This document shows, one piece after another, positions 16,430 through 25,590 of a stretch of 47,225 nucleotides of DNA. The notes beneath the pieces are model-generated. The model made no database searches and was not told the origin of the DNA. It saw only the letters and a program-made list of their open reading frames with translations. The translations under genes and the position numbers were made by a program. Source of the stretch: an uncultured Lachnospiraceae bacterium (GTDB lineage Bacteria; Bacillota; Clostridia; Lachnospirales; Lachnospiraceae); contig CAJUJR010000011.1 of the NCBI GenBank assembly GCA_910586605.1, forward strand, positions 1-47,225, written 5' to 3'. The first letter of the stretch is position 1. Each line of letters begins with the position of its first letter.

Positions 16430-16481
16430 AACTGTGAAAAGATAACCTAATCCTTTTCCTAAAGGTTATTTCTTCACAATT
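16430..16481 (-). terminator. Hairpin after the zinc-ribbon TPR gene
   Basis: A 19-bp imperfect stem (three mismatches, some G-U) pairs 16430-16448 with 16463-16481 around a 14-nt loop, about 45 nt past the TPR gene stop on the minus strand. The exit is only moderately T-rich. It separates the FapA/TPR operon from spoIIA. Confidence 0.55.
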
Positions 16482-16525
16482 CCCTATGTATTCCCTGACG
16501 GAATTTTCCCATCATTTTATCTTTT

Positions 16526-17980
16526 CTATTCGCCTAACTCCCGCAAACGCTTCTGCGCTTCACCAACACGTGGAGAATCAGAGTATTCTTCTAAAATCTT
16601 GTTGTAATATTCCTTTGCTTTCTCTGGTTCTGATTTCTGCTGATAACAACGCCCCAAAAAGTACATGGCATCAGTATTATCCGGGCTGTATTCAAGAGCG
16701 CGCCCTAACAATTTAATTGCCTTATCATAATCCTTTTTACCAGCATACTCCCCTTCTCCATTATATGCATCCCGCCCCTTAACAAAATAACTGTTGGAAG
16801 CTTCGTCATAAGTTTCATCTTTTATTTTATCATAGAGTTTTTTCGTCTTTTCCGCAGAAAGCGTTTCCTCATTTACCTTTGCCAGGCTCTTTGCCGCATT
16901 CTCCTTATCGTTATCCAAATAGTATTGCATTGCCTCTGCCAGGAAATCATATGACTCCTGAACTGTAGCGCCACCTTCTGAACCTTTTCCTTTTAATTCC
17001 TCATTCTGCCTTTTCAGTTCTTCTAACTCATCTGTAAGCTTTTTATTTTCATTTCTCAGCATCGAAACATCACTGTTATTTTCTGCCATCTGCTCACTAT
17101 AGTTTTTAAAATCTTTGTTGTCCTGGTTCGATTTCTTTGACTGAATATGCGGAATAATCAGAAACCCCATCAAAGCCATGCCAATTACAACGCCTACAAT
17201 CACATTGATAAATGGCAAAACAGATGGTTTTTCCTCCTTATATGGCGTTATCGTCTTATATGCGTCTGGTATTTCCGCCTGGGGTACGATTTTACGTGCC
17301 TCGGGTTCTTTCCTGACAGCAGCAGGAACCGCTTTTTCTACAGCCTCTCCCTTTAAATGGATATCTGAAAGCTCATTTAGGTAACGGATTGTAACCGTAT
17401 TAGTAACGTCAATTTTGCCGGCATTTACCAAAAGCTTCTTTGCCCGCACCTTATTTTCCTTTTTATCTGTCATCATATACAGTAAAGCAAGCAACTGGCT
17501 GGCACGGATGAACTTGGGGTTCATATTGACCACCTTTTTCAGTTGGATCACTGCCATGTCCCCATCGCCGTGCTGCGCGGAAAACAACGCTGCATTGTAC
17601 TTTTTAATTGTCTGGCTATACATTTCCAGACGGTTTGGGTTAGACTGAACCATGCCGATATATCTATCTGCATCATTATTTTCTGCCTGAAAGTGCTTGC
17701 TGATTACCCACTCGCTCAACGCAGAGACGATCTCGCCCTCTTCAAAATAAATCAGCCCTAAAAGGTTTCTTGCATCAGTATTCCGTTTATTAAACTCCAG
17801 GCTTTTCTTCAAAGAAAAAACAGCGCCTGACAAATCCCTGACCTTTGCCTGTTCCAGCCCTTTATTATAACAGCTGTTTGATATACTGATTATTTTCCGG
17901 TAGCCTGATAAATCCTGGCCGCAGTTAAAACACCGCGTTTTTGTAAAAGCTATCTTAGCATTGCATCTTGGACAATTCAT
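16526..17980 (-). CDS. Zinc-ribbon, TPR and coiled-coil membrane protein
   Basis: A 484-residue modular protein. A zinc ribbon opens it (C3-x2-C6 and C17-x2-C20), followed by TPR-like helices to about 200, a Pro/Lys-rich linker, one membrane helix near 255-280 (INVIVGVVIGMALMGFLIIP), a coiled coil near 300-335 (NENKKLTDELEELKRQNEEL) and a second TPR block at the C-terminus (KAIKLLGRALEYSPDNTDAM, then YFLGRCYQQKSEPEKAKEYY). TPR sets thus lie on both sides of the membrane. The GGAGG and ATG at 17980 overlap the end of the 57-residue gene. It forms an operon with FapA; a scaffold role in envelope assembly is plausible but unproven. Confidence 0.82.
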   Translation of the reverse strand: MNCPRCNAKIAFTKTRCFNCGQDLSGYRKIISISNSCYNKGLEQAKVRDLSGAVFSLKKSLEFNKRNTDARNLLGLIYFEEGEIVSALSEWVISKHFQAENNDADRYIGMVQSNPNRLEMYSQTIKKYNAALFSAQHGDGDMAVIQLKKVVNMNPKFIRASQLLALLYMMTDKKENKVRAKKLLVNAGKIDVTNTVTIRYLNELSDIHLKGEAVEKAVPAAVRKEPEARKIVPQAEIPDAYKTITPYKEEKPSVLPFINVIVGVVIGMALMGFLIIPHIQSKKSNQDNKDFKNYSEQMAENNSDVSMLRNENKKLTDELEELKRQNEELKGKGSEGGATVQESYDFLAEAMQYYLDNDKENAAKSLAKVNEETLSAEKTKKLYDKIKDETYDEASNSYFVKGRDAYNGEGEYAGKKDYDKAIKLLGRALEYSPDNTDAMYFLGRCYQQKSEPEKAKEYYNKILEEYSDSPRVGEAQKRLRELGE

Positions 17981-18150
17981 GATTCCTCCACCCACTCTAC
18001 TGTGTTATTTTCGCTTCCTACCTTCGCCCCTGTCAAAATCGACTGCAGTAAATCCGTCACATCTGTGGTGTTATTCCCATAAATTGCATCTTCCGCCTGT
18101 TCAATATCAAGGCTCGGCTGAAACTTTGCTAATTCTGCTTCAAAATCCAT
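17977..18150 (-). CDS. 57-residue acidic protein between FapA and TPR genes
   Basis: A short gene with good support. GGAGG precedes the ATG at 18150 by 9-10 nt, the frame is open for 57 codons, and its TGA overlaps the ATG of the TPR gene (ATGA). The protein is acidic and soluble: MDFEAELAKFQPSLD at the start, then a DVTDLLQSILTG helix and an acidic end. No known motif. The tight coupling implies it is made in step with the TPR protein, perhaps as its partner or as a FapA adaptor. Confidence 0.72.
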   Translation of the reverse strand: MDFEAELAKFQPSLDIEQAEDAIYGNNTTDVTDLLQSILTGAKVGSENNTVEWVEES

Positions 18151-18226
18151 CTTACACTACCTCCATCTAATCATCAATTATTATTTTTCGCAAATCTCGA
18201 CAAATCATACTATCAAATTTGGTATG

Positions 18227-19603
18227 TCAATTGACTTCAATAACAGAACCCCTTGCATTAATCTCCACATGGTTTGCTTCTTCCCTGATATTTGTCATTA
18301 CCCCATTAATATTAATTTTTGTGCCAGGATACAATACCTTCTGTACCTTAACTTTGGCATTGTTCGCCCTGCTCATCTGATCCATGACGCTTTGCTTCTC
18401 ACGGATTTTTACATTGATTGCACTTTCCTTCTCCACTTTACTCCGTATCAGCTTGATTTTCTGCATCCGCAAATCCTCGCGCTGTGTCTTTTCTATCATA
18501 ATATCAATCTGGTTGATCCCATTCACAATCTTTTGCAGTTCCTGCTCTAAGGCAGCCTCTTCCTTCTCTTTCAACATCAGCCTGCTAAACAGATCTTCCT
18601 CAACCCCGGCAAAAATCATTGTTTTCACCTCTGCCATATTTCCAATAATCGTTGCAATAATATGGCGCTCTGCCCGGATTTCCCCACCAATGATAATCCC
18701 AAACCGACCAGATACCAAAACGTCACGTCTTGCCGTGATATAACTGTTCATAATGGCATTCGCATTTACATCCCCACCAGATTCTACTGTTGACTGCTCA
18801 AAAAACTTCCCAGAAACAGAGCCTCCAGCAACAATTTTCCCTTTTCCGCTCCCCTGCATCCCATTTTTTAACACAACATCCTTCGCAGCATGTAGTTCAC
18901 TTGCCTCAACATAACCGTCTACAACAATAGAACCTTTTTCTGAACGGATTGTAACGCCAGTCAATACATTCCCATGGATATGTATGTCATTCATAAAAGA
19001 AACATCGCCAGTTGTCAGGGAAACATCACCTTCTATTACCAGCTCATTATCTACAACCAAACGGTCGTTAATATATGTTGCGCGCCCAGAATGTTTTGCA
19101 AAATATTCCCTTCCGTTCTCCGAAACATTAAATCCCTTTCCCTTTAACCTGGCAAGTTCTTTCCCTTTCTTTGCAACAATTGTTTCCCCCTGAAACGTTT
19201 CCCCATCCTGGCTTTCAATCGCTGGATGGTATATTACCAGCTTCTGCCCCTCTTCTACAAAAGGGACGTCCCCATATTCAGAATAGTCAACGGAACCATC
19301 CTGCAAAATCTTCGGCTTCGTATCTATCGTTGTAGAAAAAAGAAACTCAAACCAGCCATCTTTCCCATCTACCGGCTTCTTACTCTCTGCTACAAGGTAC
19401 TTTTTCCCAATCTGCCTTTCAATCAGCATCCGGTCAATCACTTCCTCATAAATTCCTGTGGTAACGTCTACATCAGACAAAAAACGGAATATATTTTCCT
19501 TTTTATATTCCTTTTCCTCATCCTGGAAATAAATATAAACTTCTGTAGCATCCTCTGAAAACTCAATGCCAACCCCGCCTCCTGGCGTATCTGTCTGCTG
19601 CAT
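18227..19603 (-). CDS. FapA-family (DUF342) polymerising protein
   Basis: A 458-residue FapA/DUF342 protein. The middle third is a right-handed beta-helix-like stretch typical of the family (VDNELVIEGDVSLTTGDVSF, IHIHGNVLTGVTIRSEKGSI, KIVAGGSVSGKF), preceded by an N-terminal alpha/beta domain and followed by a coiled-coil helical tail (about 340-420) and a short beta end. Bacillus and Vibrio relatives affect flagellar assembly or cell-surface structures; no flagellar genes are present here. AAGGGGTG lies just before the ATG. First gene of a three-gene operon with the 57-residue and TPR proteins. Confidence 0.88.
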   Translation of the reverse strand: MQQTDTPGGGVGIEFSEDATEVYIYFQDEEKEYKKENIFRFLSDVDVTTGIYEEVIDRMLIERQIGKKYLVAESKKPVDGKDGWFEFLFSTTIDTKPKILQDGSVDYSEYGDVPFVEEGQKLVIYHPAIESQDGETFQGETIVAKKGKELARLKGKGFNVSENGREYFAKHSGRATYINDRLVVDNELVIEGDVSLTTGDVSFMNDIHIHGNVLTGVTIRSEKGSIVVDGYVEASELHAAKDVVLKNGMQGSGKGKIVAGGSVSGKFFEQSTVESGGDVNANAIMNSYITARRDVLVSGRFGIIIGGEIRAERHIIATIIGNMAEVKTMIFAGVEEDLFSRLMLKEKEEAALEQELQKIVNGINQIDIMIEKTQREDLRMQKIKLIRSKVEKESAINVKIREKQSVMDQMSRANNAKVKVQKVLYPGTKININGVMTNIREEANHVEINARGSVIEVN

Positions 19604-19703
19604 GTTCTCACCCCTTTCTCATTTTTTCAGAAAATAGTGCACCTATTTAAGCATAGTATATAAAACTTTTTGGGATAATGCAAGGCGAAAAGAAAAGTAA
19701 CTT

Positions 19704-20666
19704 TTAATAAATCCCCAATAAAATAAGCATACGGAAAATAAAATCGTCCATACCTCTCTGCCGGAATAGCCTCTTCCCTTTTACAAGCCGCAGCCTCTTT
19801 GAAAAGCCCTTTCTTCCCTCTACCAGTTCTTTTGCCAGCTTTAGGCAGGAAGCAGATTTTGCATCCCCCCTATATTCTTTTAAATCTTCCCGCTCAGGCA
19901 ATGCCCCAAAAATCTTTATAAATTCTTCTGCCTGACGGCTGATATCATGCCTTTTGCCCCAAAAAAGGCGCAGCCTCCCATAAAATTCTTTCCATCTGCC
20001 TGAATTTACACCAACAACATTCCCTCCATGCTGCCGGTAACAGATATGGGGCGTTTCATCATAATACACTCTTCCAAAGCAGGACGCCGCAAGATAGAAC
20101 CACCGGTCATGCATCACTGTAAACTGTGGAAACCGAACTGCCACCAATGCACGCAGCTCCTCGTTCATAACAGCCGTACAGCCTGTTACGATATTTTCCA
20201 AGAGTGCATTCCCGAAAGAAGGTCGCATTGCAGGACGTTTCATAGCAGAAGTAATCGCATTTAATTCTGCATCTACAAGTTTTGGACGGCAGCAATATAA
20301 AAACGGCCTGTTTTTCCCATACTTTTCAATAATCTGTATTGCGCTGCTCATTTTATCTGGCATCCAAAAATCATCCTGGTCTGAAAATGCATAGAAATCC
20401 GCTTTTTCCGTTTTTTTCATCAATTCAAAAAAGCTCTGGATGACTCCGCAGTTTTCCCCTTGGTACCACCGGACTTCCTGCGGGTATCTTACCGCATATT
20501 CCTGTAAAATCTTTTGTGTGCCATCCTTGGAACCATCATCACGTACCAGAAGCTGCAATTTCACTAGCCCCTTTTGTTTGCAGTCCTGCTGTAAAACAGA
20601 ATCCAGTTGTTCCCTTAGATAGGCTTTTCCATTGTAGGTAGACATTAAGATTTGCAGTTTCTTCAT
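19704..20666 (-). CDS. Family 2 glycosyltransferase (rhamnosyltransferase-like)
   Basis: A 320-residue GT-A enzyme. Features: LMSTYNG (nucleotide-sugar start), VRDDGSKDGT (41-50), and acceptor/metal motif FSDQDDFWMPDK (94-105), followed by a CTAVMNEELR region and HDRWFYLAA. Such enzymes transfer a sugar, often rhamnose, from a nucleotide donor to cell-wall or exopolysaccharide. No membrane helices, so it acts on the cytoplasmic face. GGAGGAAGG lies 11 nt before the ATG. It is alone rather than in a polysaccharide cluster, so the product cannot be assigned. Confidence 0.88.
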   Translation of the reverse strand: MKKLQILMSTYNGKAYLREQLDSVLQQDCKQKGLVKLQLLVRDDGSKDGTQKILQEYAVRYPQEVRWYQGENCGVIQSFFELMKKTEKADFYAFSDQDDFWMPDKMSSAIQIIEKYGKNRPFLYCCRPKLVDAELNAITSAMKRPAMRPSFGNALLENIVTGCTAVMNEELRALVAVRFPQFTVMHDRWFYLAASCFGRVYYDETPHICYRQHGGNVVGVNSGRWKEFYGRLRLFWGKRHDISRQAEEFIKIFGALPEREDLKEYRGDAKSASCLKLAKELVEGRKGFSKRLRLVKGKRLFRQRGMDDFIFRMLILLGIY

Positions 20667-20729
20667 AAAAATACACGCCTTCCTCCATTTTTTGCCTTCT
20701 ATAATGAATCGTAACGATGCGCCATCTTA

Positions 20730-20763
20730 GGCGTGTTTGAAATTGATTCTCAAACACGCTCTA
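20730..20763. repeat. GCGTGTTTGA inverted repeat at the HD gene stop
   Basis: A 10-bp perfect stem GCGTGTTTGA / TCAAACACGC (20731-20740 with 20750-20759). On the minus strand the element reads TAGAGCGTGTTTGAG and its first three bases are the TAG stop codon of the HD gene. It probably also terminates transcription between the HD and glycosyltransferase genes. Related to the elements at 5001 and 32022. Confidence 0.7.
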
Positions 20764-21291
20764 ACCAAGGTAATTTTCAATCATACCCCGTAATTCCTTT
20801 TCCACCTGTGCAAATGGCTGAACTTCAAATACCATGTCACTCTGCTTTTGGGGCGGCTCTTTTTCAAGCGCCTCACCCATATAGTGGAGGAACTCATAAT
20901 ATAGGCAGGTATCATCCACATTTTTGACTGCCTTCCTCTCTTCTTCTGTCGGAAGATTCCCTAAAAACTTCCTGTATATGGCATTTTGCAGCGTTTCTTC
21001 CATCTTGTGGTATCCATCCAGCTCTGCTTTCACCGGCCGGGTAATATCAGACAGGTATGCTTCACTTGCATCATGCAAAAGGCATGCAAGGATTACCCTG
21101 CCAGAATATCCCCTGGCCGCCGCCTCTTTCCCGCATGCAATGCTGTGCTGCGCCACAGAGTAAAACTCTGGGAAATGCCCATTTGCCCTTGTCATAAGGG
21201 ATTGCGCATGGACAATGTCTTCCAGCAGTATTTCTTCCTCTTTCGGCTCAAGCGGCGTAAAATGTACTTTACTATATGTTGTAATATGCAT
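20761..21291 (-). CDS. HD-domain phosphohydrolase
   Basis: A 176-residue metal-dependent phosphohydrolase. The HD signature is clear: AQHS (His49), LLHDASEAYLSD (His73-Asp74) and a downstream VDD near residue 136. Length and sequence resemble YfbR/YedJ-type 5'-deoxynucleotidases, which hydrolyse nucleoside monophosphates. AGGAGG five bases before the ATG at 21291 fixes the start; an adjacent GTG at 21294 is too close. It begins 40 nt after the ABC ATPase gene, so read-through is likely. Substrate not shown. Confidence 0.82.
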   Translation of the reverse strand: MHITTYSKVHFTPLEPKEEEILLEDIVHAQSLMTRANGHFPEFYSVAQHSIACGKEAAARGYSGRVILACLLHDASEAYLSDITRPVKAELDGYHKMEETLQNAIYRKFLGNLPTEEERKAVKNVDDTCLYYEFLHYMGEALEKEPPQKQSDMVFEVQPFAQVEKELRGMIENYLG

Positions 21292-21331
21292 CACAGCCTC
21301 CTGCCGCTAACAGCCCTCAAACTGGCGTTAG

Positions 21332-22069
21332 CTACAATATCTTTGATAAGAAATCACGCAGCCTCTGGCTCCGCGGATTTGCAAATAATTCCTTCGGCTC
21401 ATTATCTTCTTGGATTACCCCTTCATTGATAAAGAGAATCCGGCTCGCAACCTCTTTTGCAAAACCCATTTCATGGGTAACAACAACCATCGTCATCCCC
21501 TCTGCGGCAAGCTCCCTCATCAGCTCCAAAACTTCACCAACCATTTCCGGGTCAAGCGCTGAAGTCGGTTCATCAAAAAGCATTACATCCGGATTCATTG
21601 CCAAGGCACGGATTATAGCGATACGCTGCTTCTGCCCTCCAGAAAGCTGCGCCGGATAGGCATCTGCTTTATCTAAAAGGCTAATCCTTGCTAAAAGTTC
21701 ATCTGCCCTTTCTGCCGCCCCCTCCTTTGTCATTTTCCCTCTTTTTACCGGGGCAAGCATAATATTTTCCCGAATCGTCATGTTAGGGAACAGATTAAAC
21801 TGCTGGAACACCATCCCCATCTTTTCACGCATTTTATTGATATCTACTGATTCATCTGTAATATCAGTCCCCTCAAATGTAACTGTGCCGCTTGTCGGCT
21901 CTTCTAAAAGGTTCAACGACCGCAAAAATGTTGATTTACCGCAGCCAGACGGACCGATAATTGCTACAACTTCCCCCTTTGAGATTGTTGTATTGATTCC
22001 CTTCAATACCTTATGCTGCCCAAATGACTTATATAAATCCTTTACTTCAATTAAAACTTCTCTCTCCAT
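21332..22069 (-). CDS. Polar amino-acid ABC transporter ATPase
   Basis: A 245-residue ABC ATPase of the GlnQ/HisP type: Walker A GPSGCGKST (39-47), FQQFNLFP Q-loop, signature LSGGQKQR, Walker B VMLFDEPTSALDPEM and the switch His in VVTHEMGFA. It energises the fused binding-protein/permease encoded 38 nt upstream. Together they form a two-gene importer for polar amino acids. A ligand cannot be read from the ATPase. Confidence 0.95.
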   Translation of the reverse strand: MEREVLIEVKDLYKSFGQHKVLKGINTTISKGEVVAIIGPSGCGKSTFLRSLNLLEEPTSGTVTFEGTDITDESVDINKMREKMGMVFQQFNLFPNMTIRENIMLAPVKRGKMTKEGAAERADELLARISLLDKADAYPAQLSGGQKQRIAIIRALAMNPDVMLFDEPTSALDPEMVGEVLELMRELAAEGMTMVVVTHEMGFAKEVASRILFINEGVIQEDNEPKELFANPRSQRLRDFLSKIL

Positions 22070-22107
22070 TTCACAATCCCCTTTCCAAAATCATCCTGGA
22101 ACAGCGC

Positions 22108-23658
22108 TTAACGTTCATTTCCCCGTAACTTACGCTCCAGACGGTTCACGCCTGCCGTAAGGAGCAAAACAATTACCAGGTAAATTAATGCTACTGCATA
22201 CAAAGGCAGATATGCTTCATATGTAATGCTCCGGATAATGTCGCCGCCCTTTGTCAAATCCATCAGGCCAATATACCCACTAATAGAAGTTTCTTTAATT
22301 AATACAATAAATTCATTTCCAAGCGCTGGTAAAATATTTTTTATTGCCTGCGGGATAATAACGGATTTCATTGTCTGCTGGTAACTTAACCCCAGACTCC
22401 TTCCAGCTTCAAATTGCCCGTTATCTACAGACATAATGCCAGAACGGATTACTTCTGCCACATACGCAGCTGAATTCAGCCCAAAACCAATAATTGCTAC
22501 AACAATCTTATTTTGCACAGCAGTTAAAATAACATAATAAATAATCATCAGCTGCACAACTGCGGGCGTCCCACGCATTACCGTCAGATACACCTTACAG
22601 ATAAAATTTAACAGCGGAAGCTTCCCTGCACGGTCATAGCCGGTACGCACCAACGCAATCAAAAGCCCTAAAGCAATCCCAAGCATCACTGCAAACAAAG
22701 TAATCACCAGCGTATTCCCAAGTCCCTTTAACAAATATTCGTATCTGTTATCTTTTATAAAATTGTCATAAAAAGATTCCTGGAACGACCTGTCTTTTTG
22801 GACAGCCATTTCATCCCGCACAATAATAACCTGCGTTGAAGTCGTATATGAGTCTGTAAAATCAATGCTTTTTAAACGGTCTTCCGTCACTGTCATCCCG
22901 GCAGCCCCTACATCCGCCTTGCCGGAAGAAACTGCTGTTATAATTGCATCAAAGTCCATATTCTGGACTTCCAGCGCCATCCCCAGCTTATCACAGATTG
23001 CCTGCATAATATCTATATCAATCCCAACAATTTCTCCTTGGTCAAAATATTCATATGGTTTAAACTCTGCATTTGTCGCTACTGAAAGCGTCCCATTCTT
23101 CCTAACTACATCTTTTTGGGGAATATATGGGTTTTTCCCTTTTACATCATCAGCGCCTGTATAATAGTCTTTTATCTGCTTTAACACTCTTTCTTCTTTT
23201 AATTCATTTAACGCAGTATTTATCTGCTGGCGCAAGGCTGCATTGGACTTATCAATACAAATCGCATATTCTTCCTTTGTAAATTCTTCATTTAAAATCC
23301 TTAATTCCTCGTTTTTCTCTACATAAGCCTTTGCAGGCTCTTCATCAATAATTACACAGTCAATTTTCCCAACCTTTAATGCCTGGACTGCATCCGCCCC
23401 TTTATTAAAACGCTCGATTACTGTCCCTGAACCATCCTTTTCATAATCGCCAGCATAGATATCCCCTGTCGTGCCAAGCTGGACGCCAATCTTTTTTCCC
23501 GGCAAATCATTTACGCCTGTAATAATATTCTTTTTGATTTCCTCTGCTTTTTTCTTCGCCGTCTGACTTTTGTAATAACCGAATCCCACAATGCCCGCAA
23601 CAAAAAGAACCGCCACACAAAGATAGAGCGTTACCCTTTTCCTGTTTTTCATTGTCAT
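22108..23658 (-). CDS. Fused amino-acid binding protein and ABC permease
   Basis: A 516-residue fusion. Residues 10-28 form a membrane signal-anchor, then two extracytoplasmic modules, then a five-helix permease (about 315-510) with the EAGRSLGLS coupling motif. The order of the binding-protein parts is unusual: residues 50-165 (DLPGKKIGVQLGTTGD, KIDCVIIDEEPAKAY, ALNELKEERVLKQI) match the normally C-terminal half, while 188-280 (TLSVATNAEFKPYEYF, IDIDIMQAICDKLGM, GKADVGAAGMTVTEDRLK) match the normally N-terminal half. The fold thus appears circularly permuted. GGAGG six bases before the ATG at 23658 decides the start. Ligand: a polar amino acid, unspecified. Confidence 0.9.
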   Translation of the reverse strand: MTMKNRKRVTLYLCVAVLFVAGIVGFGYYKSQTAKKKAEEIKKNIITGVNDLPGKKIGVQLGTTGDIYAGDYEKDGSGTVIERFNKGADAVQALKVGKIDCVIIDEEPAKAYVEKNEELRILNEEFTKEEYAICIDKSNAALRQQINTALNELKEERVLKQIKDYYTGADDVKGKNPYIPQKDVVRKNGTLSVATNAEFKPYEYFDQGEIVGIDIDIMQAICDKLGMALEVQNMDFDAIITAVSSGKADVGAAGMTVTEDRLKSIDFTDSYTTSTQVIIVRDEMAVQKDRSFQESFYDNFIKDNRYEYLLKGLGNTLVITLFAVMLGIALGLLIALVRTGYDRAGKLPLLNFICKVYLTVMRGTPAVVQLMIIYYVILTAVQNKIVVAIIGFGLNSAAYVAEVIRSGIMSVDNGQFEAGRSLGLSYQQTMKSVIIPQAIKNILPALGNEFIVLIKETSISGYIGLMDLTKGGDIIRSITYEAYLPLYAVALIYLVIVLLLTAGVNRLERKLRGNER

Positions 23659-23710
23659 AACATGCCTCCAATCAAATACTGTTTCCCCCGGCCTGTCGCC
23701 ATGATGCAAC

Positions 23711-23740
23711 CAAAAGGGCAGCGTAAATGGCTGCCCCCTC
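23711..23740 (-). terminator. Hairpin between transketolase and transporter genes
   Basis: A 7-bp stem GGGCAGC / GCTGCCC with a 7-nt loop (23716-23722 with 23730-23736), followed on the minus strand by TTTT. It likely ends the transketolase transcript. Confidence 0.65.
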
Positions 23741-23755
23741 CGAATATTTCATTTT

Positions 23756-24697
23756 TTATGACATAAATTCCTTTATTTTTGCATAGATGCCTTCTGCATC
23801 CAAACCATACTTCTTAATCAATTCCGTTGCCGGGCCTGATTCGCCAAAAGTATCATTCACGCCAATCTTTAAAACCGGTACTGGCGCTTTTGCACAAAGA
23901 CAGTCACAAACTGCGCTGCCAAGCCCTCCTATTATGGAATGCTCTTCAACTGTTACAACCTTCCCTGTTTCCTTTGCTGCCGCTACAACAAGCTCCTCGT
24001 CTAAAGGCTTAATCGTATGGATATTAATTACCTTTGCTTCAATGCCGTCTGCTGCAAACTTTTCTGCCGCTGCCAGCGTCTCGCTTACCTCCAGACCAGT
24101 TGCAATCAATGTAACATCTCTGCCTTCACGGAGCACAACGCCCTTGCCAATCTCAAAATTATAGTCTGGCGTATCATTCATCACAGGTACCGCAAGCCTG
24201 CCAAAGCGGAGATATACCGGCCCTTGATGGTCGAGCGCTGCTTTGACAGCCGCTTTTGCTTCCACATCATCAGATGGGTTAATGACAACCATTCCCGGAA
24301 TTGTCCGCATCAATGCAATATCTTCGCAGCACTGGTGTGTTGCGCCATCTTCACCTACAGAAATACCTGCATGCGTTGCGCCAATCTTTACATTAAGCTT
24401 TGGATACCCAACAGAATTACGAACCTGCTCAAATGCACGTCCTGCTGCAAACATAGCAAAAGAACTGACAAATGGGATTTTCCCTGTTGTTGCAAGCCCT
24501 GCTGCAATACCTACCATGTTACTTTCTGCAATACCGCAGTCAATATGCCTGTCTGGATATGCCTTCTTAAAAATGCCTGTCTTCGTTGCAGCAGCAAGGT
24601 CTGCATCTAATACCACCAGATTAGGATAATCCGGTGCAAGCTCTGCTAAGGCGTTCCCATAGCTCTCTCTTGTTGCGATTTTCTTAACATCTGCCAT
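23756..24697 (-). CDS. Transketolase, C-terminal subunit
   Basis: A 313-residue protein equal to the pyrimidine-binding and C-terminal domains of transketolase. Motifs: the glycine-rich HIDCGIAESNMVGIAAGLA region with the TPP-activating Glu, GEDGATHQ, and a C-terminal domain with IKPLDEELV and EEHSIIGGLGS. It pairs with the N-terminal subunit encoded 65 nt upstream; the split form is common in Clostridia and archaea. It transfers two-carbon units in the pentose phosphate pathway. GGAGG five bases before the ATG at 24697 is used; the longer frame is rejected. Confidence 0.93.
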   Translation of the reverse strand: MADVKKIATRESYGNALAELAPDYPNLVVLDADLAAATKTGIFKKAYPDRHIDCGIAESNMVGIAAGLATTGKIPFVSSFAMFAAGRAFEQVRNSVGYPKLNVKIGATHAGISVGEDGATHQCCEDIALMRTIPGMVVINPSDDVEAKAAVKAALDHQGPVYLRFGRLAVPVMNDTPDYNFEIGKGVVLREGRDVTLIATGLEVSETLAAAEKFAADGIEAKVINIHTIKPLDEELVVAAAKETGKVVTVEEHSIIGGLGSAVCDCLCAKAPVPVLKIGVNDTFGESGPATELIKKYGLDAEGIYAKIKEFMS

Positions 24698-24762
24698 TTT
24701 ATCCTCCATTCTGCCCACAGAAGATATCAATAAATAATGAGAACATTATTTATGATAACTCC

Positions 24763-25590
24763 TTACAGGTCCTCACCAATTTTTTCAAGATCTGCAATTG
24801 CCTGTGCAAATTGCTCATCATTTGGGGCAGAACCATGCCAACTTGCCTGGTTCTCCATAAAGGACACGCCCTTGCCCTTTACACTCTTAGCAATAATTGC
24901 CGTAGGCATCCCCTTTGTTTCTTTTGCCTTCTGGAATGCATCGCCAATCTGCCCAAAATCATGTGCATCAATTTCAATCACATTAAAATTAAATGCCCTG
25001 AACTTATCAGCAATTGGATATGGAGAACAAACGTCTTCAATGTTGCCATCAATCTGTAAGCCATTATTATCTACAATAAATACAAGGTTGTCTAACTTGC
25101 GTGCGCCTGCAAACATTGCAGCTTCCCAAACCTGCCCTTCCTGAATCTCCCCATCACCAAACAGGCAAAATACACGGTAAGAAGCATTGTCCATCTTTCC
25201 TGCCAGCGCCATTCCAACTGCCGCAGAACCACCCTGTCCCAGAGAACCACTTGACATATCTACACCAGGGATATGCTTCATATCTGGATGTCCCTGTAAA
25301 TAAGAGCCGACATGGCGGAGTGTCTTTAAATCCTCAACAGGGAAATATCCCCTGTGCGCTAATGTGGAATAAAGCCCTGGGGCAATATGGCCTTTAGAAA
25401 GCACAAGACGATCCCTGTCTGCCTTTTTGGGGTCTTTCGGGTCAATATTCATTTCTTTAAAATAAAGATAAGTTAAAATATCTGCTGCTGACAAAGAGCC
25501 GCCCGGATGGCCGGATTTCGCGTTGTAAACAGCCGTCACAATGCCTTTACGCACCTCATTTGCAGTCTTCTTCAATGCTAAAGTATCCAT
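24763..25590 (-). CDS. Transketolase, N-terminal (TPP) subunit
   Basis: A 275-residue TPP-binding half of transketolase. Motifs: AKSGHPGGSLSAADIL, LSKGHIAPGLY, and the TPP/metal motif GDGEIQEGQVWEA ending at NNG. It acts with the C-terminal subunit downstream. The ATG at 25590 is chosen over an earlier TTG; GGTG six bases upstream is the only close site, so initiation may depend on the leader. Directly upstream lies a 113-nt structured leader that is repeated at 39594, inside the fsa-transketolase gap. This may regulate the two transketolase genes separately from the transaldolase. Confidence 0.94.
   Translation of the reverse strand: MDTLALKKTANEVRKGIVTAVYNAKSGHPGGSLSAADILTYLYFKEMNIDPKDPKKADRDRLVLSKGHIAPGLYSTLAHRGYFPVEDLKTLRHVGSYLQGHPDMKHIPGVDMSSGSLGQGGSAAVGMALAGKMDNASYRVFCLFGDGEIQEGQVWEAAMFAGARKLDNLVFIVDNNGLQIDGNIEDVCSPYPIADKFRAFNFNVIEIDAHDFGQIGDAFQKAKETKGMPTAIIAKSVKGKGVSFMENQASWHGSAPNDEQFAQAIADLEKIGEDL

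Noticed and set aside
24017..24610. 197-residue frame on the plus strand
   Set aside because: Lies opposite the transketolase C-terminal gene, Cys-rich and unstructured; a shadow of the real gene.
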